This document shows positions 47,779-56,828 of a DNA stretch of 64,000 nucleotides, piece by piece (the first letter of the stretch is position 1; every line of letters starts with the position of its first letter). The stretch is taken from assembly GCF_007830115.1 (NCBI RefSeq), contig NZ_VLKP01000006.1, positions 62,001 through 126,000 of the forward strand, in the 5' to 3' direction. Position numbers and translations under genes: made by a program. Source of the stretch: Aerolutibacter ruishenii (GTDB lineage: Bacteria > Pseudomonadota > Gammaproteobacteria > Xanthomonadales > Xanthomonadaceae). The notes below the pieces were generated by a model. It was not told the DNA's origin and did no database searches. It saw only the letters and a program-made list of their open reading frames with translations.

Positions 47779-49950
47779 TCAGTACTCCACGTTGAGTTTC
47801 AGCCAGGCGGTGCGGCCCGGCTCGCTGATCCGCACCGGGTCACCCGGGTAACCGAACGCACTGTTGCCGGCCAGGTTCAGGTGCTCGGCGTAGCCGCGGT
47901 CGAACAGGTTGTCGACACCCGCGCTCAGGCGCATGCGCGTGCCGATGCGATACGCCGCATTGACCGAGAACACGCCAAAACCCTTGCTGGGCCCGATGTC
48001 GCGCCCCACCACGTTGCCTTCGTTGACGCTGGTCCGCGACTGGTCGTCCACGCCGCGCAGCAGCGCACCGGCCGACCAGGCCTGGCCTTCATACGATGCG
48101 GACAGGCGCGCTTCCAACGGCGGCATCTGTGGCAACGCGCGGCCGGTGTCGCGCTGCTCGCCCCAGGCGTACGCCAGCGACCCGTCCAGCTTCCAGCCCT
48201 CGGCCGGACGCCAGCCGATGCCTGCTTCGCCGCCACGGATGTCGGCATCCACGTTGAGCGCGCGGGTCATGCCGGCCATGGTGCCGGTGCCGTAGCGGAA
48301 CAGGATGTAATCGTCGATGCGGCCCACGTACGCCGATGCCCATGCCTCGAAGCGCCTGTGCTTGTAGTGCACGCCGAAATCCAGCTGCGTGGTGGTTTCC
48401 GGCTGCACGCCGACGAAGGCATTGACGCTGCCGAACGGACCGTTGGTCGGGGAGAACAGCTCCCAGTAGTCGGGCATGCGCTCGCTGCGGCCGATGCCCG
48501 CGTACCAGCCCAGCGGCACGTTGGCCAGCTCACGCTCGTAGCGGACGAAGCCGGCCTGCAGCGTCTCCTCGCGGGTCATGCCAGACGTCGGGTTGGGCCG
48601 CGGCATCATGCCACCGGTGTCGGGACGCTGGTCGGTGGCTTCGGCGCGGTCGATGCGCGCGCCGGCCACCCAGCGTTGGCGCTCACCGAAGGGCAACGTG
48701 GCCTCGGCGAACACGCCGGTGTTTTCGAGGCGGGCATCCTCCAGCCACGGGCGCAGCAGGTAGGCGCGGCGGCCCGGCGCGTTGCGCCGACGGTGTTCGT
48801 TGCGCTGGTGGTCCAGGCCGGCTTCCAGTTCCAACCCGGTCCACGCCCACGACAACGCCAACCGACCGCCCTGCGTCTGGCGGCCCACGTTGGAGGCCAT
48901 CGCCATCGGCATGCGGCTGTTGGGGTCGGGATCGCGCAGGGTGTAGTTGTCCATCACGTGGTCGACGCGGTTGTCGTACACGTTGGCCTTCACGCGTTGC
49001 AGCGCGCCATCGAAACCGCCGCGCTCGAAGCGCAGGCCCAGGCTGTCGCGGCGGAAGCGGGTGCCGTCCATGCTGCGGCCGGCGTAGGCCGCCTCGCCGT
49101 CACCGATGCCGGCGCTGAGTTCCAGCACGGTGTCGGGATCGGGCGTCCAGCCGAGCGCGGCGTCGGCGTTCCACTTGTTCCAGGCCGAATGCACCCGGCG
49201 GCCATCGCCGTCCACGTAATCGCCGGACTCGGATCGGTTGGCCGACACGGTCGCGTAGCCCAACGGCTTGCCCGCGGCGACATCCAGCACCTGGTCGTTG
49301 CGCGAACGGCTGCCGGCCAGCGCACTGGCGCGCAACCGCACACCCGGCGCTTCGAAATATTCGGGATCACGCTCGAACAACACCGTGCCTGCCGACGCAC
49401 CGGGGCCCCACAGCACGGTCTGCGGCCCTTTCACCACCGTCAGGCGGTCGTAGGTTTCCGGCGCGACGTACGACAGGGTGTTGTCCATGCGCGACGGACA
49501 CGCGCCGTGCAGCGCGCCACCATTGGCGATCAGGTTGAGGCGCGAACCGAACATGCCGCGCAGCACCGGGTCGCCGTTGGTGCCGCCGTTGCGCAGCGTG
49601 GTGAAGCCGGGGATGGTCTTGAGGTAGTCGGCGCCATCGCTGGCTGGCACCGGCTGGCGGGGCAGGCGCGGGTCGGTGGCGACTGTCAGCGGCGCGGTAG
49701 GCGCCAGCGAAGTCACGACCACCGTCGGCAGCGTGACGGCAGCGGGGTCCTGTGCAGCTGCGCCGGCCGTGCCTGGCGTGGATGGTGTCGCCCCCGGGCC
49801 GTCGGACGCCGATGGTGCACCGGGGCCGGCAACCGCCGCTTGTGCGACGAGGGACGCCCCGGCCTCGGATGGTCCGGCCTGCGCAAAGGCGACGGCCGGC
49901 ACGGCAAACAGCACGCCGGCCAGCGCGAGGAAAAGCGGATGGGAACGCAT
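47779..49950 (-). CDS. TonB-dependent copper receptor (OprC/NosA family)
   Basis: Outer-membrane receptor of 723 residues. A signal peptide (to AVAFAQ, about residue 24) is followed by an Ala/Pro-rich stretch, the plug domain (LPTVVVTS, GGTNGDPVLRGMFGSRLN, VVKGPQTVLWGPGASAG) and a 22-strand barrel ending in the Phe/Tyr-type C-terminus LKLNVEY. The four copper ligands described for P. aeruginosa OprC (Cys143, Met147, His323, Met325) appear at Cys151, Met155, His331 and Met333, an exact shift of eight. The ATG at 49950 gives the signal peptide. It is convergent with the two-component pair; the 100-bp gap contains only an imperfect CCTCCGG/CCGGAGG hairpin. Confidence 0.93.
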   Translation of the reverse strand: MRSHPLFLALAGVLFAVPAVAFAQAGPSEAGASLVAQAAVAGPGAPSASDGPGATPSTPGTAGAAAQDPAAVTLPTVVVTSLAPTAPLTVATDPRLPRQPVPASDGADYLKTIPGFTTLRNGGTNGDPVLRGMFGSRLNLIANGGALHGACPSRMDNTLSYVAPETYDRLTVVKGPQTVLWGPGASAGTVLFERDPEYFEAPGVRLRASALAGSRSRNDQVLDVAAGKPLGYATVSANRSESGDYVDGDGRRVHSAWNKWNADAALGWTPDPDTVLELSAGIGDGEAAYAGRSMDGTRFRRDSLGLRFERGGFDGALQRVKANVYDNRVDHVMDNYTLRDPDPNSRMPMAMASNVGRQTQGGRLALSWAWTGLELEAGLDHQRNEHRRRNAPGRRAYLLRPWLEDARLENTGVFAEATLPFGERQRWVAGARIDRAEATDQRPDTGGMMPRPNPTSGMTREETLQAGFVRYERELANVPLGWYAGIGRSERMPDYWELFSPTNGPFGSVNAFVGVQPETTTQLDFGVHYKHRRFEAWASAYVGRIDDYILFRYGTGTMAGMTRALNVDADIRGGEAGIGWRPAEGWKLDGSLAYAWGEQRDTGRALPQMPPLEARLSASYEGQAWSAGALLRGVDDQSRTSVNEGNVVGRDIGPSKGFGVFSVNAAYRIGTRMRLSAGVDNLFDRGYAEHLNLAGNSAFGYPGDPVRISEPGRTAWLKLNVEY

Positions 49951-50078
49951 GGAATCTGCCCTCTGGATCACTGGGCAAATTTCACCAAGTCTCCAGCTGA
50001 ACAGGGATGCGACACAGTGTCGCAGGGGCCGTGCGCAGGGGTCGTTCGCCGGGGAATTCGTCCGAGACGCAACCCTGG

Positions 50079-50549
50079 CTACGCGCGGTGGTACGGATGG
50101 TTGGCGAGCAGCGCCGCGGCGCGGTACAACTGTTCGGCAGCCACCAGCCGCACCAGCATGTGCGGCAGGGTCAGCGGGCCCAGCGACCACTTCTCGTCGG
50201 CGCGGGCCAGCACGTCGGGCGCGTGACCTTCGGGACCGCCGATCAGGAACGCCAGGTCGCGCCCCTGCCCGCGCCAGAACTCCAGCCGCTGCGCCAGGTC
50301 CTCGGACGACCAGGTGCGGCCCCGGCCATCCAGCGCCACCACGCAGGCCCCCTTGGGCAACGCCGCCACGACCCGTGCGCCCTCGTCCTGCATCGCGCGC
50401 GCGGCATCGCGACCCTTGCCGCGCAGGCCCGGCTCCACCTCCACCAGTTCCAGCGGCAGCCAGTGCGACAGGCGCTTCTGGTACTCGCCGAACCCCTCGG
50501 CCACCCAGCGCGGCGCGCGCTCACCCACGGCGATCAACTTGGCTCTCAT
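50079..50549 (-). CDS. rlmH: 23S rRNA (pseudouridine1915-N3)-methyltransferase RlmH
   Basis: SPOUT-class methyltransferase acting on the 70S ribosome at position 1915 of 23S rRNA. It has 156 residues (E. coli 155). It starts MRAKLIAVGERAPRWVAEGF and has the knot segment AFLIGGPEGHAPDVLARA and the C-terminal LPHMLVRLVAAEQLYRA. It is downstream of rsfS on the same strand, but separated by 297 bp that carry a heptanucleotide array and a hairpin. Confidence 0.97.
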   Translation of the reverse strand: MRAKLIAVGERAPRWVAEGFGEYQKRLSHWLPLELVEVEPGLRGKGRDAARAMQDEGARVVAALPKGACVVALDGRGRTWSSEDLAQRLEFWRGQGRDLAFLIGGPEGHAPDVLARADEKWSLGPLTLPHMLVRLVAAEQLYRAAALLANHPYHRA

Positions 50550-50596
50550 GCGCGAATGGTAACCAGCACCGGACCGGCGCGCCGCGATGATTCGCG

Positions 50597-50715
50597 GGCG
50601 TCAGGCATCAGTTGTCAGTTGTCAGGCATCAGTTGCCGGTTGCCGGTTGCCGGTTGCCGGTTGCCGGTTGCCGGTTGCCGGTTGCCGGTTGCCGGTTGCC
50701 GGTTGCCGGTTGCCG
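50597..50715. repeat. Heptanucleotide tandem array (17 units)
   Basis: In strict 7-bp register: GGCGTCA, GGCATCA, GTTGTCA twice, GGCATCA, then twelve perfect copies of GTTGCCG (50632-50715). The array lies in the rsfS-rlmH gap and ends 48 bp upstream of the rlmH start (CGGCAAC in the gene's own direction). Because the unit is seven, not a multiple of three, copy-number changes would shift any reading frame and spacing. Apparent ORFs through it repeat the same heptapeptide in each frame and are not considered genes. Confidence 0.92.
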
Positions 50716-50793
50716 GCCAGTATCCAGGCACTGGGGACAGGCCCGCGGCATGGGATCACCTCACGTCACGGATGCGTCCTCCACAACGCAACA

Positions 50794-50813
50794 ACGGCGC
50801 CCTGGGGCGCCGT
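50794..50813 (-). terminator. Hairpin downstream of rsfS
   Basis: 8-bp perfect stem ACGGCGCC / GGCGCCGT with a CTGG loop. On the minus strand it is 33 bp past the rsfS stop and followed by TTGTTGCGTTG. It may partially end the nadD-rsfS transcript before rlmH. Confidence 0.5.
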
Positions 50814-50846
50814 CGACAGCAGGTCATCCGTGCTGCGTGCGTCCTG

Positions 50847-51269
50847 TCACCGGCGGCCTTCGGCACCGCCCACCGTCTCGTCGGCGTCCGGATGCTGGTC
50901 ACCCACCGTCCACAGGCGCTCCAGCGCATAGAACTCACGCACGCGCGGCAGCATGACGTGGACCACCACGTCGCCCAGGTCCACCAGCACCCACTCGGCC
51001 TCGCGCTCGCCTTCCACGCCCAGCGGCATCACGTCCAGTTGCTTGGCGAACCTCACCACCTCGTCGGCGATGGATTTGACGTGGCGGGTGGAGGTGCCGG
51101 AGGCGATCACCAGGTGGTCGGTGACGGTGCTCTTGCCACGTACGTCGATCTCGACCACGTCCTTGGCTTTGAGGTTCTCGACGGCATCGTGCACCGCCTT
51201 GAGCAGGGCCTCGGCCGACGGCGGCGGGCTGGGCAGGCGGGTCTTGATGACTTGGGCTTGGCTGGACAA
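50847..51269 (-). CDS. rsfS: Ribosomal silencing factor RsfS
   Basis: Binds L14 and blocks subunit joining in starvation or stationary phase. It has 140 residues, with the family core KAKDVVEIDVRGKSTVTDHL, GTSTRHVKSIADEVV and WVLVDLGDVVVHVMLPRVRE. The likely start is TTG (product MSSQAQVIKT); there is no clear ribosome binding site, and no in-frame ATG is near. The tail after the core is short and variable. It is downstream of nadD, the conserved neighbour. Confidence 0.93.
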   Translation of the reverse strand: MSSQAQVIKTRLPSPPPSAEALLKAVHDAVENLKAKDVVEIDVRGKSTVTDHLVIASGTSTRHVKSIADEVVRFAKQLDVMPLGVEGEREAEWVLVDLGDVVVHVMLPRVREFYALERLWTVGDQHPDADETVGGAEGRR

Positions 51270-51338
51270 GGGTTGGAGACTCTCGATTCTTGGGAGGGCA
51301 CGGCATCCGTGATGGTGCGAAAGGCCGTGTGGTGCAAA

Positions 51339-52025
51339 TTATAACGGAGCCGGGGGGGCATCCCGGTCCACGCCATCCTCACCCCGGTACAGCCCGTGCC
51401 GTTCGATGTAGGCGGCCACCGCGGGCGGTACCCAGCCACGCCAGATGTCGTCACCGTGCGCGATGGCTTCGCGGATGGCCGTGGCCGACTCCGGGCGCAG
51501 TGGGTGGCGCAGGCGCAGGATCCTGCCTGCCGCAGCCAGCCGCAGCATGCCGGGGTCGCGGGTCAGGCGACCTTCGACCACGGACACCAGCGCAGGTGGC
51601 CACGGCGCCTCCAGGTCATGCCCGGGGCGTTCGGCGACAATGAAATGGCATAGGCCGAACAACGCCTGCCACCGGTGCCAGGTCGGCAGGCCGAGGAAGC
51701 TGTCGGCCCCGATCACCAGCGCCACCGGCCGGCGCTCGCCCTCGCCTTCACGCAATCCGGTCAGCGTCTCGAAGGTATACGAGCGGGAATCGCGCGCCAG
51801 TTCGCGCCGGTCCACGTGCAGGCCGGGTTCACCGGCGACCGCCAGGTCCAGCATGCGCGCGCGCTGCGCGGCGGTGGCTCCCGGGCGCGACCGGTGCGGC
51901 GGATCGGCGGAGGGCATCAGGTGCACGCTGGCCTGCATGGTGCTGCGCACCAACTGCGCAATGGCAAGGTGGCCATTGTGGATCGGGTCGAAGGTGCCGC
52001 CGTAGAGGACCAGCAGGTCATCCAT
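51339..52025 (-). CDS. nadD: Nicotinate-nucleotide adenylyltransferase
   Basis: Makes deamido-NAD from nicotinate mononucleotide and ATP. It has 228 residues. The nucleotidyltransferase signature YGGTFDPIHNGHL is at residues 8-20, and the C-terminal SATAIREAIAHGDDIW (SxTxIR) motif is present. It lies 6 bp after holA. Confidence 0.96.
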   Translation of the reverse strand: MDDLLVLYGGTFDPIHNGHLAIAQLVRSTMQASVHLMPSADPPHRSRPGATAAQRARMLDLAVAGEPGLHVDRRELARDSRSYTFETLTGLREGEGERRPVALVIGADSFLGLPTWHRWQALFGLCHFIVAERPGHDLEAPWPPALVSVVEGRLTRDPGMLRLAAAGRILRLRHPLRPESATAIREAIAHGDDIWRGWVPPAVAAYIERHGLYRGEDGVDRDAPPAPL

Positions 52026-52031
52026 CGGCGT

Positions 52032-53075
52032 TCATCCGCCGGCCAGCAGCAGCCGCGCGGCGCGGGGTTCGGCCACGGCGAGCAGCAGGCGTTCCAGCGC
52101 GACCCACGCATCGCCCGGCTCGCGCCCCTTGGCCATGCGGTCCACCCGCCCCACCGCGGCCACGAAGCGCTCCCAATGCCCCCCGGCATGCCGTTGCAGG
52201 GCGCGCTTGTAGATGGGCTGCTTGGAGTCCCATACGCGCAGCGCCTTGAATTCGCCCACCAGCGCATTGCCGCCGCTGGCCTGTGCACGGGCCAGCCTGG
52301 CCAGCAACTGCAGTTCGCGCACCACCATGCCCAGCACGGCGGGTACCGCCTCGCCCTCGGCGCGCAGGCCCGCCAGCATCCGCGAGACCTGCGCCGATTG
52401 CCCGTTGAGTGCGGCGTCCAGCAGGCGGAACACGTCAAAGCGTGCCGCGTCGGCCACCAGGTCCTGCATGCGTGCGGCATCCAGCGGGGTGCCGTCGGCC
52501 AGCAGGGCCAGCTTGTCGACCTCCTGCGCGGCGGCCAGCAGGTTGCCGTCGATGCGTTCCACCAGCACCTGCACCGCGTCGCGGTCGGCGCGGACACCAC
52601 GCGCGCGGAGGCGGCGCTCGATCCAGTCCGGCAGTTCATGCGGCTTCACCTGCCAGGCGATGGCGACCTGGCCGACACGGCCGATCGCCTCGCTCCACTT
52701 GCCGCCGTGCTGCTTGCTCCATTCACCCCCGGTCACCAGCAGGGTGACGTCGGCGGGCGGTGAGGCACAGAATTCCTCGATCAGCCGGCCGCCTTCCTTG
52801 CCCGGCTTGGCGGTCGGCAGGCGCAGTTCGATCAGCCGCCGCGACGCGAACAGGCTGGGTGCGCTGAAGCTGGCCTTCATCGCGTCCCAATCGGGTTCGC
52901 GATTGCCTTCCTGCTCATGGACCTCGCGCTCGCTGAAGCCCTGGGCGCGGGCCGCCACGCGCAGGGCGTCGGCGGCCTCCAGCACGCGCAGCGTTTCCGG
53001 GCCCGCGATGAGGTAGGCAGGTTTGAGCGGCCCGGATTCGAGCTGGGACGCCAGCTGCTCGGGCTTCAGCTCCAT
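52032..53075 (-). CDS. holA: DNA polymerase III subunit delta
   Basis: Subunit of the clamp loader that opens the beta clamp. It has 347 residues (E. coli 343). It starts MELKPEQLASQLESGPLKPAYLI, and the P-loop-like AYLIAGPETLRVLEAADALR and the later SLFASRRLIELRLPT segment are characteristic. It comes 1 bp after lptE, in the operon leuS-lptE-holA-nadD. Longer upstream readings overlap lptE and are not supported. Confidence 0.94.
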   Translation of the reverse strand: MELKPEQLASQLESGPLKPAYLIAGPETLRVLEAADALRVAARAQGFSEREVHEQEGNREPDWDAMKASFSAPSLFASRRLIELRLPTAKPGKEGGRLIEEFCASPPADVTLLVTGGEWSKQHGGKWSEAIGRVGQVAIAWQVKPHELPDWIERRLRARGVRADRDAVQVLVERIDGNLLAAAQEVDKLALLADGTPLDAARMQDLVADAARFDVFRLLDAALNGQSAQVSRMLAGLRAEGEAVPAVLGMVVRELQLLARLARAQASGGNALVGEFKALRVWDSKQPIYKRALQRHAGGHWERFVAAVGRVDRMAKGREPGDAWVALERLLLAVAEPRAARLLLAGG

Positions 53076-53076
53076 C

Positions 53077-53709
53077 TCAGGGCTTGACTTCGGCCGGCGG
53101 CGGCGGTGCGTCTTCCACCGGCGGCGCGGTGCCCGCCGCCTGCATCGCCGCCCTGGCCGCGTCGGTTTCCACCGGGAGCAGGGTGCTGCTGGCCGCCCCA
53201 CCTTCCTGTCGCTTGACCACCGCGTCGATGCGGCGCAGCACGGCCGCCGCCATTTCGCGGCGCAACTCCCGCACCAGCACCTCGCGCTCACCCTCGGTGC
53301 CGATCGCGTTGGTGGGCGCGGAGATGTAGTCACGCGACAGCTCGATCGCCTGTTGCGGCACCAGCACCGTGCCGTCGGCCCGGCGCAGTTCGAAGATCAC
53401 CGCATAGCGCAGGCTGTATTCCTGGGAGCGACCAAAGGCGTCGAGCGCGATGGGCAGGTCACCCCACCGCTCGGAGAACAGGTCCAGCACCGCGGCCGGC
53501 GCGGCGGCGTCGGTGGCGGGAACCGCGCCGGCGCGCGACAGCGACGTCGCCAGCGTTTCGGCCAGCGGGCTGTAGCGATCGACGGACACCACCTTCACCG
53601 GCCCCAGGTCGGGGGGCAGGGTCAGGGCATTACGCAACTGGAAGCCGCAGGCCGAGAGGGCCAGCACGAGGACAACAGGCGCCAGGGCGCGCAACGGACG
53701 TCGGATCAT
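53077..53709 (-). CDS. lptE: LPS assembly lipoprotein LptE
   Basis: Outer-membrane lipoprotein that plugs and assists LptD in inserting LPS. It has 210 residues. The signal peptide ends in the lipobox LSAC with Cys21, followed by GFQLRNALTLPPDLGPVKVV, the standard LptE mature start. The C-terminal tail (after about 170) is Ala/Pro/Glu-rich. The ATG at 53709 is chosen because it starts the lipoprotein signal. It is between leuS and holA, as in E. coli. Confidence 0.95.
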   Translation of the reverse strand: MIRRPLRALAPVVLVLALSACGFQLRNALTLPPDLGPVKVVSVDRYSPLAETLATSLSRAGAVPATDAAAPAAVLDLFSERWGDLPIALDAFGRSQEYSLRYAVIFELRRADGTVLVPQQAIELSRDYISAPTNAIGTEGEREVLVRELRREMAAAVLRRIDAVVKRQEGGAASSTLLPVETDAARAAMQAAGTAPPVEDAPPPPAEVKP

Positions 53710-53767
53710 GCGGGGAGTCTGTACGAGGTGGCGGTCTGCATCAAGGCGCAAGCGGGTCGGCGCAGGC

Positions 53768-56548
53768 TCAACTGGCCACGATGTTCACGATCTTGCCCGG
53801 CACCACGATCACCTTGCGCACGGTCAGCCCATCCACGTACTGGGCCACGTTGGGCTCGGCCAGCGCCAGGCGCTCGGCCTCGGCCTTGTCCACGTTGACC
53901 GGCACCTCGATGGTGCCGCGCAGCTTGCCGTTGACCTGCACCGCCAGGGTGACCGCGTCGCGCACCAGCGCGGACGGATCCGCGACCGGGAACGGCACGT
54001 CCTCCAGCACGGTTTCCGGGTGGCCCAGCGCCTGCCACAGCGCGTGGCACACGTGCGGCGTCACCGGGTTGAGCAGCAGCACCATCGCCTCCAGTGCTTC
54101 GTGGCGCACGGCCCGCCCGGCGTCGCCCAGGTCATCGAACTTGCCGAGGTGGTTGAGCAGCTCCATCAGTGCCGCGATGGCGGTGTTGAAACTGTGCCGG
54201 CGACCGTAATCGTCGCCCACCTTCTGGATGGTCTCATGCAGCTGGCGGCGCAGGGTCTTCTGCGCCGGGGTCAGCACGGTGCCAGCCTGCAGCAGCGCGG
54301 CCACCTCCGGATGGTCCGGCTGAGCCACATGGGACACGACTTCGCGCCAGAAGCGGCGCAGGAACCGCGCCATGCCTTCCACGCCCGCCTCGTTCCACTC
54401 CAGCGACAATTCGGGCGGCGCGGCGAACATCGAGAACAAACGCACGGTGTCGGCGCCGTACTGGCCCACCATGACCTGCGGGTCCACGCCATTGTTCTTG
54501 GACTTGGACATCTTCTCGACGCCACCGATGACCACCGGCTGGCCATCCGCGCGCAACGTGGCACCGGTGATGCGGCCGCGCTCGTCGCGCACCACATCCA
54601 CGTCGGCCGGGTTGAACCAGTCCTTCGCGCCGTTGGGCTGCTCGCGGTAGAACGTCTCGGCGATGACCATGCCCTGGGTCAGCAGGTTGGTGGCCGGCTC
54701 GTCGCTGGCCACCAGGCCCTGGTCGCGCATCAGCTTGTGGTAGAAGCGGAAGTACAGCAGGTGCAGGATCGCGTGCTCGATGCCGCCGATGTACTGGTCG
54801 ACCGGCGTCCAGTACTTCGCGCGATCGTCCACCTGCTGCGCGGCGCCCGGCGAGGTGTAACGCGCGTAGTACCAGCTGGACTCCATGAAGGTGTCAAAGG
54901 TGTCGGTCTCGCGCTCGGCCGCGCCGCCGCACTGCGGGCAGGTGGTCTTGCGCCACTCCGGATCGGCCTTGATCGGCGAGGTGACGCCACTGAAGGCGAC
55001 GTCTTCGGGCAACACCACCGGCAGCTGGTCTTCCGGCACCGGCACGTCGCCGCACTTGCCGCACAGGATCACCGGGATCGGGCAACCCCAGTAGCGCTGG
55101 CGGCTCACGCCCCAGTCGCGCAGGCGGAAGTTGACGCGGCGCTGGCCGCGGCCTTCGCGTTCGAAACGGGTCGCGAGTGCATCGAGCGCCTGCTGGAAGT
55201 CCATGCCGTCCAGCTCGCCGGAATTCACCAGCCAGCCACGTTCGGTATAGGCGCCCTGCTCGGCGATCGAGCGCTGGAACTCTTCGACCACCTGCACGGC
55301 GGCATTGTTGTCGTAGGCACCAGTGGAGGCGCCGGCCAGCGCATTGGACATCGGGTCCACGTGGCGCCCGGCATGCTGGCCCAGCTCGGCCAGCGCATCG
55401 CGCACCGCGGTGGAGACGATCACCATCCTGATCGGCAGGTGGTAGGCCTGCGCGAATTCCCAGTCGCGCTCGTCATGGCCCGGTACGGCCATCACCGCGC
55501 CGGTGCCGTAGTTCATCAACACGAAGTTGGCCACGAACACCGGCACCTGTTCGCCGGTGATCGGGTGGATGGCGCGCAGACCGGTGTCGCGACCGCGCTT
55601 GACCTGGGTTTCCAGCTCGGCCTCGGACACGCCGCCCTGGCGCAGCTCGGCGATGAACGCGGCCAGGTCGGTGTCGGTCCGCGCGGCATGCTGCGCCAGC
55701 GGGTGCTCGGCGGCGATGGACACGAAGGTCACGCCCATCAGCGTGTCGGGGCGCGTGGTGAACACGGTCAACGGCTCAACGGCATTGCCCGCGCCATCGA
55801 CCACGTCAAAGCGGATCTCAAGGCCTTCGCTGCGGCCGATCCAGTTGCGCTGCATGGTCTTGACTGCATCCGGCCAGCCCGGCAGCGTGTCCAGGCCGTC
55901 CAGCAGCTCCTGCGCGTAGTCGGTGATCTTGAGGAACCACTGCGGGATCTCGCGCTTCTCCACCAGCGCGCCGGTGCGCCAGCCACGGCCGTCGATCACC
56001 TGTTCGTTGGCCAGCACGGTCTGGTCCACCGGGTCCCAGTTGACCACCGAGTTCTTGCGGTAGGCCAGGCCCTGCTTCATCAGGCGCACGAACATACGCT
56101 GCTCGTGCACGTAGTACTCCGGCGTGCAGGTGGCGAACTCGCGCGACCAGTCGATCGCGTAGCCCATCTGCTGCAGCTGCGCCTTCATGTGCGCGATGTT
56201 GGCATAGGTCCACTTGGCCGGCGCGGTGTTGTTCTTGATCGCGGCGTTCTCGGCCGGCAGGCCGAACGCGTCCCAGCCCATCGGCTGCAGCACGTTGTGG
56301 CCGGTCATGCGCTTGTAGCGGCTGATCACGTCGCCGATGGTGTAGTTGCGCACGTGACCCATGTGCAGCGCGCCCGACGGGTACGGCAGCATCGACAGGC
56401 AGTAGTACTTGGGCTTGGCCGAGCCCTCGTCCACCTCGAAGGCCTTGACCTGGTTCCAGTAGCGCTGGGCGGCGCCCTCGACGCTCTGCGGGTCGTAGGC
56501 CCGCGGGTCGGTGGCGTTGGAATCGGTCTGGGTGGCTTCGGTGGACAC
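53768..56548 (-). CDS. leuS: Leucyl-tRNA synthetase
   Basis: Charges tRNA-Leu. It has about 926 residues from the chosen GTG (product [20 protein letters not shown]), longer than E. coli LeuRS (860). The HIGH-type motif is [25 protein letters not shown] is near the C-terminal half, and the zinc knuckle has [10 protein letters not shown] and TCPQCGG. The editing domain has [12 protein letters not shown] and the [16 protein letters not shown] loop. Part of the extra length is a segment near residues 375-425, after the editing domain. The start is uncertain; there is no clear ribosome binding site. The 280-bp gap upstream, shared with the divergent ABC gene, shows no other gene. Confidence 0.95.
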   Translation of the reverse strand: MSTEATQTDSNATDPRAYDPQSVEGAAQRYWNQVKAFEVDEGSAKPKYYCLSMLPYPSGALHMGHVRNYTIGDVISRYKRMTGHNVLQPMGWDAFGLPAENAAIKNNTAPAKWTYANIAHMKAQLQQMGYAIDWSREFATCTPEYYVHEQRMFVRLMKQGLAYRKNSVVNWDPVDQTVLANEQVIDGRGWRTGALVEKREIPQWFLKITDYAQELLDGLDTLPGWPDAVKTMQRNWIGRSEGLEIRFDVVDGAGNAVEPLTVFTTRPDTLMGVTFVSIAAEHPLAQHAARTDTDLAAFIAELRQGGVSEAELETQVKRGRDTGLRAIHPITGEQVPVFVANFVLMNYGTGAVMAVPGHDERDWEFAQAYHLPIRMVIVSTAVRDALAELGQHAGRHVDPMSNALAGASTGAYDNNAAVQVVEEFQRSIAEQGAYTERGWLVNSGELDGMDFQQALDALATRFEREGRGQRRVNFRLRDWGVSRQRYWGCPIPVILCGKCGDVPVPEDQLPVVLPEDVAFSGVTSPIKADPEWRKTTCPQCGGAAERETDTFDTFMESSWYYARYTSPGAAQQVDDRAKYWTPVDQYIGGIEHAILHLLYFRFYHKLMRDQGLVASDEPATNLLTQGMVIAETFYREQPNGAKDWFNPADVDVVRDERGRITGATLRADGQPVVIGGVEKMSKSKNNGVDPQVMVGQYGADTVRLFSMFAAPPELSLEWNEAGVEGMARFLRRFWREVVSHVAQPDHPEVAALLQAGTVLTPAQKTLRRQLHETIQKVGDDYGRRHSFNTAIAALMELLNHLGKFDDLGDAGRAVRHEALEAMVLLLNPVTPHVCHALWQALGHPETVLEDVPFPVADPSALVRDAVTLAVQVNGKLRGTIEVPVNVDKAEAERLALAEPNVAQYVDGLTVRKVIVVPGKIVNIVAS

Positions 56549-56828
56549 GGCGGCGTGCTGGGCGGTATGGGGACCGGACAGGGTACCGCAGCGCACAAAA
56601 GGCCGCCAATCGGAAGGCAGGCCCCTGCCCGCGGCCAACCCTGCGGCCTTCGGGCCACGCATCCACGGCCGTGTGCACCGTGACTCCCGACACGGCTGGA
56701 GATCGCCCCTGCCGCTCGATGGCCGATCCGGCAAACGGGGTGGCGTGGCTTTGGTCACCCAACCACTAGCACATCCACGGAATCAGGCAGGCCGATTAAC
56801 GTCGCTACACGCCAGACGGATTTGCACC

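Noticed and set aside
47881-50226. A 781-codon open frame antisense to the copper receptor.
   Set aside because: Shadow frame; the minus-strand protein has a signal peptide, plug and barrel with conserved copper ligands.
50632-50715. The GTTGCCG array as a CRISPR.
   Set aside because: Units are 7 bp and contiguous with no spacers; this is a simple-sequence repeat.
50587-50956. Apparent ORFs encoding repeated CRLPVAG heptapeptides through the GTTGCCG array.
   Set aside because: A 7-bp repeat reads as the same heptapeptide in every frame; there is no ribosome binding site or flanking domain, so these are not treated as genes.
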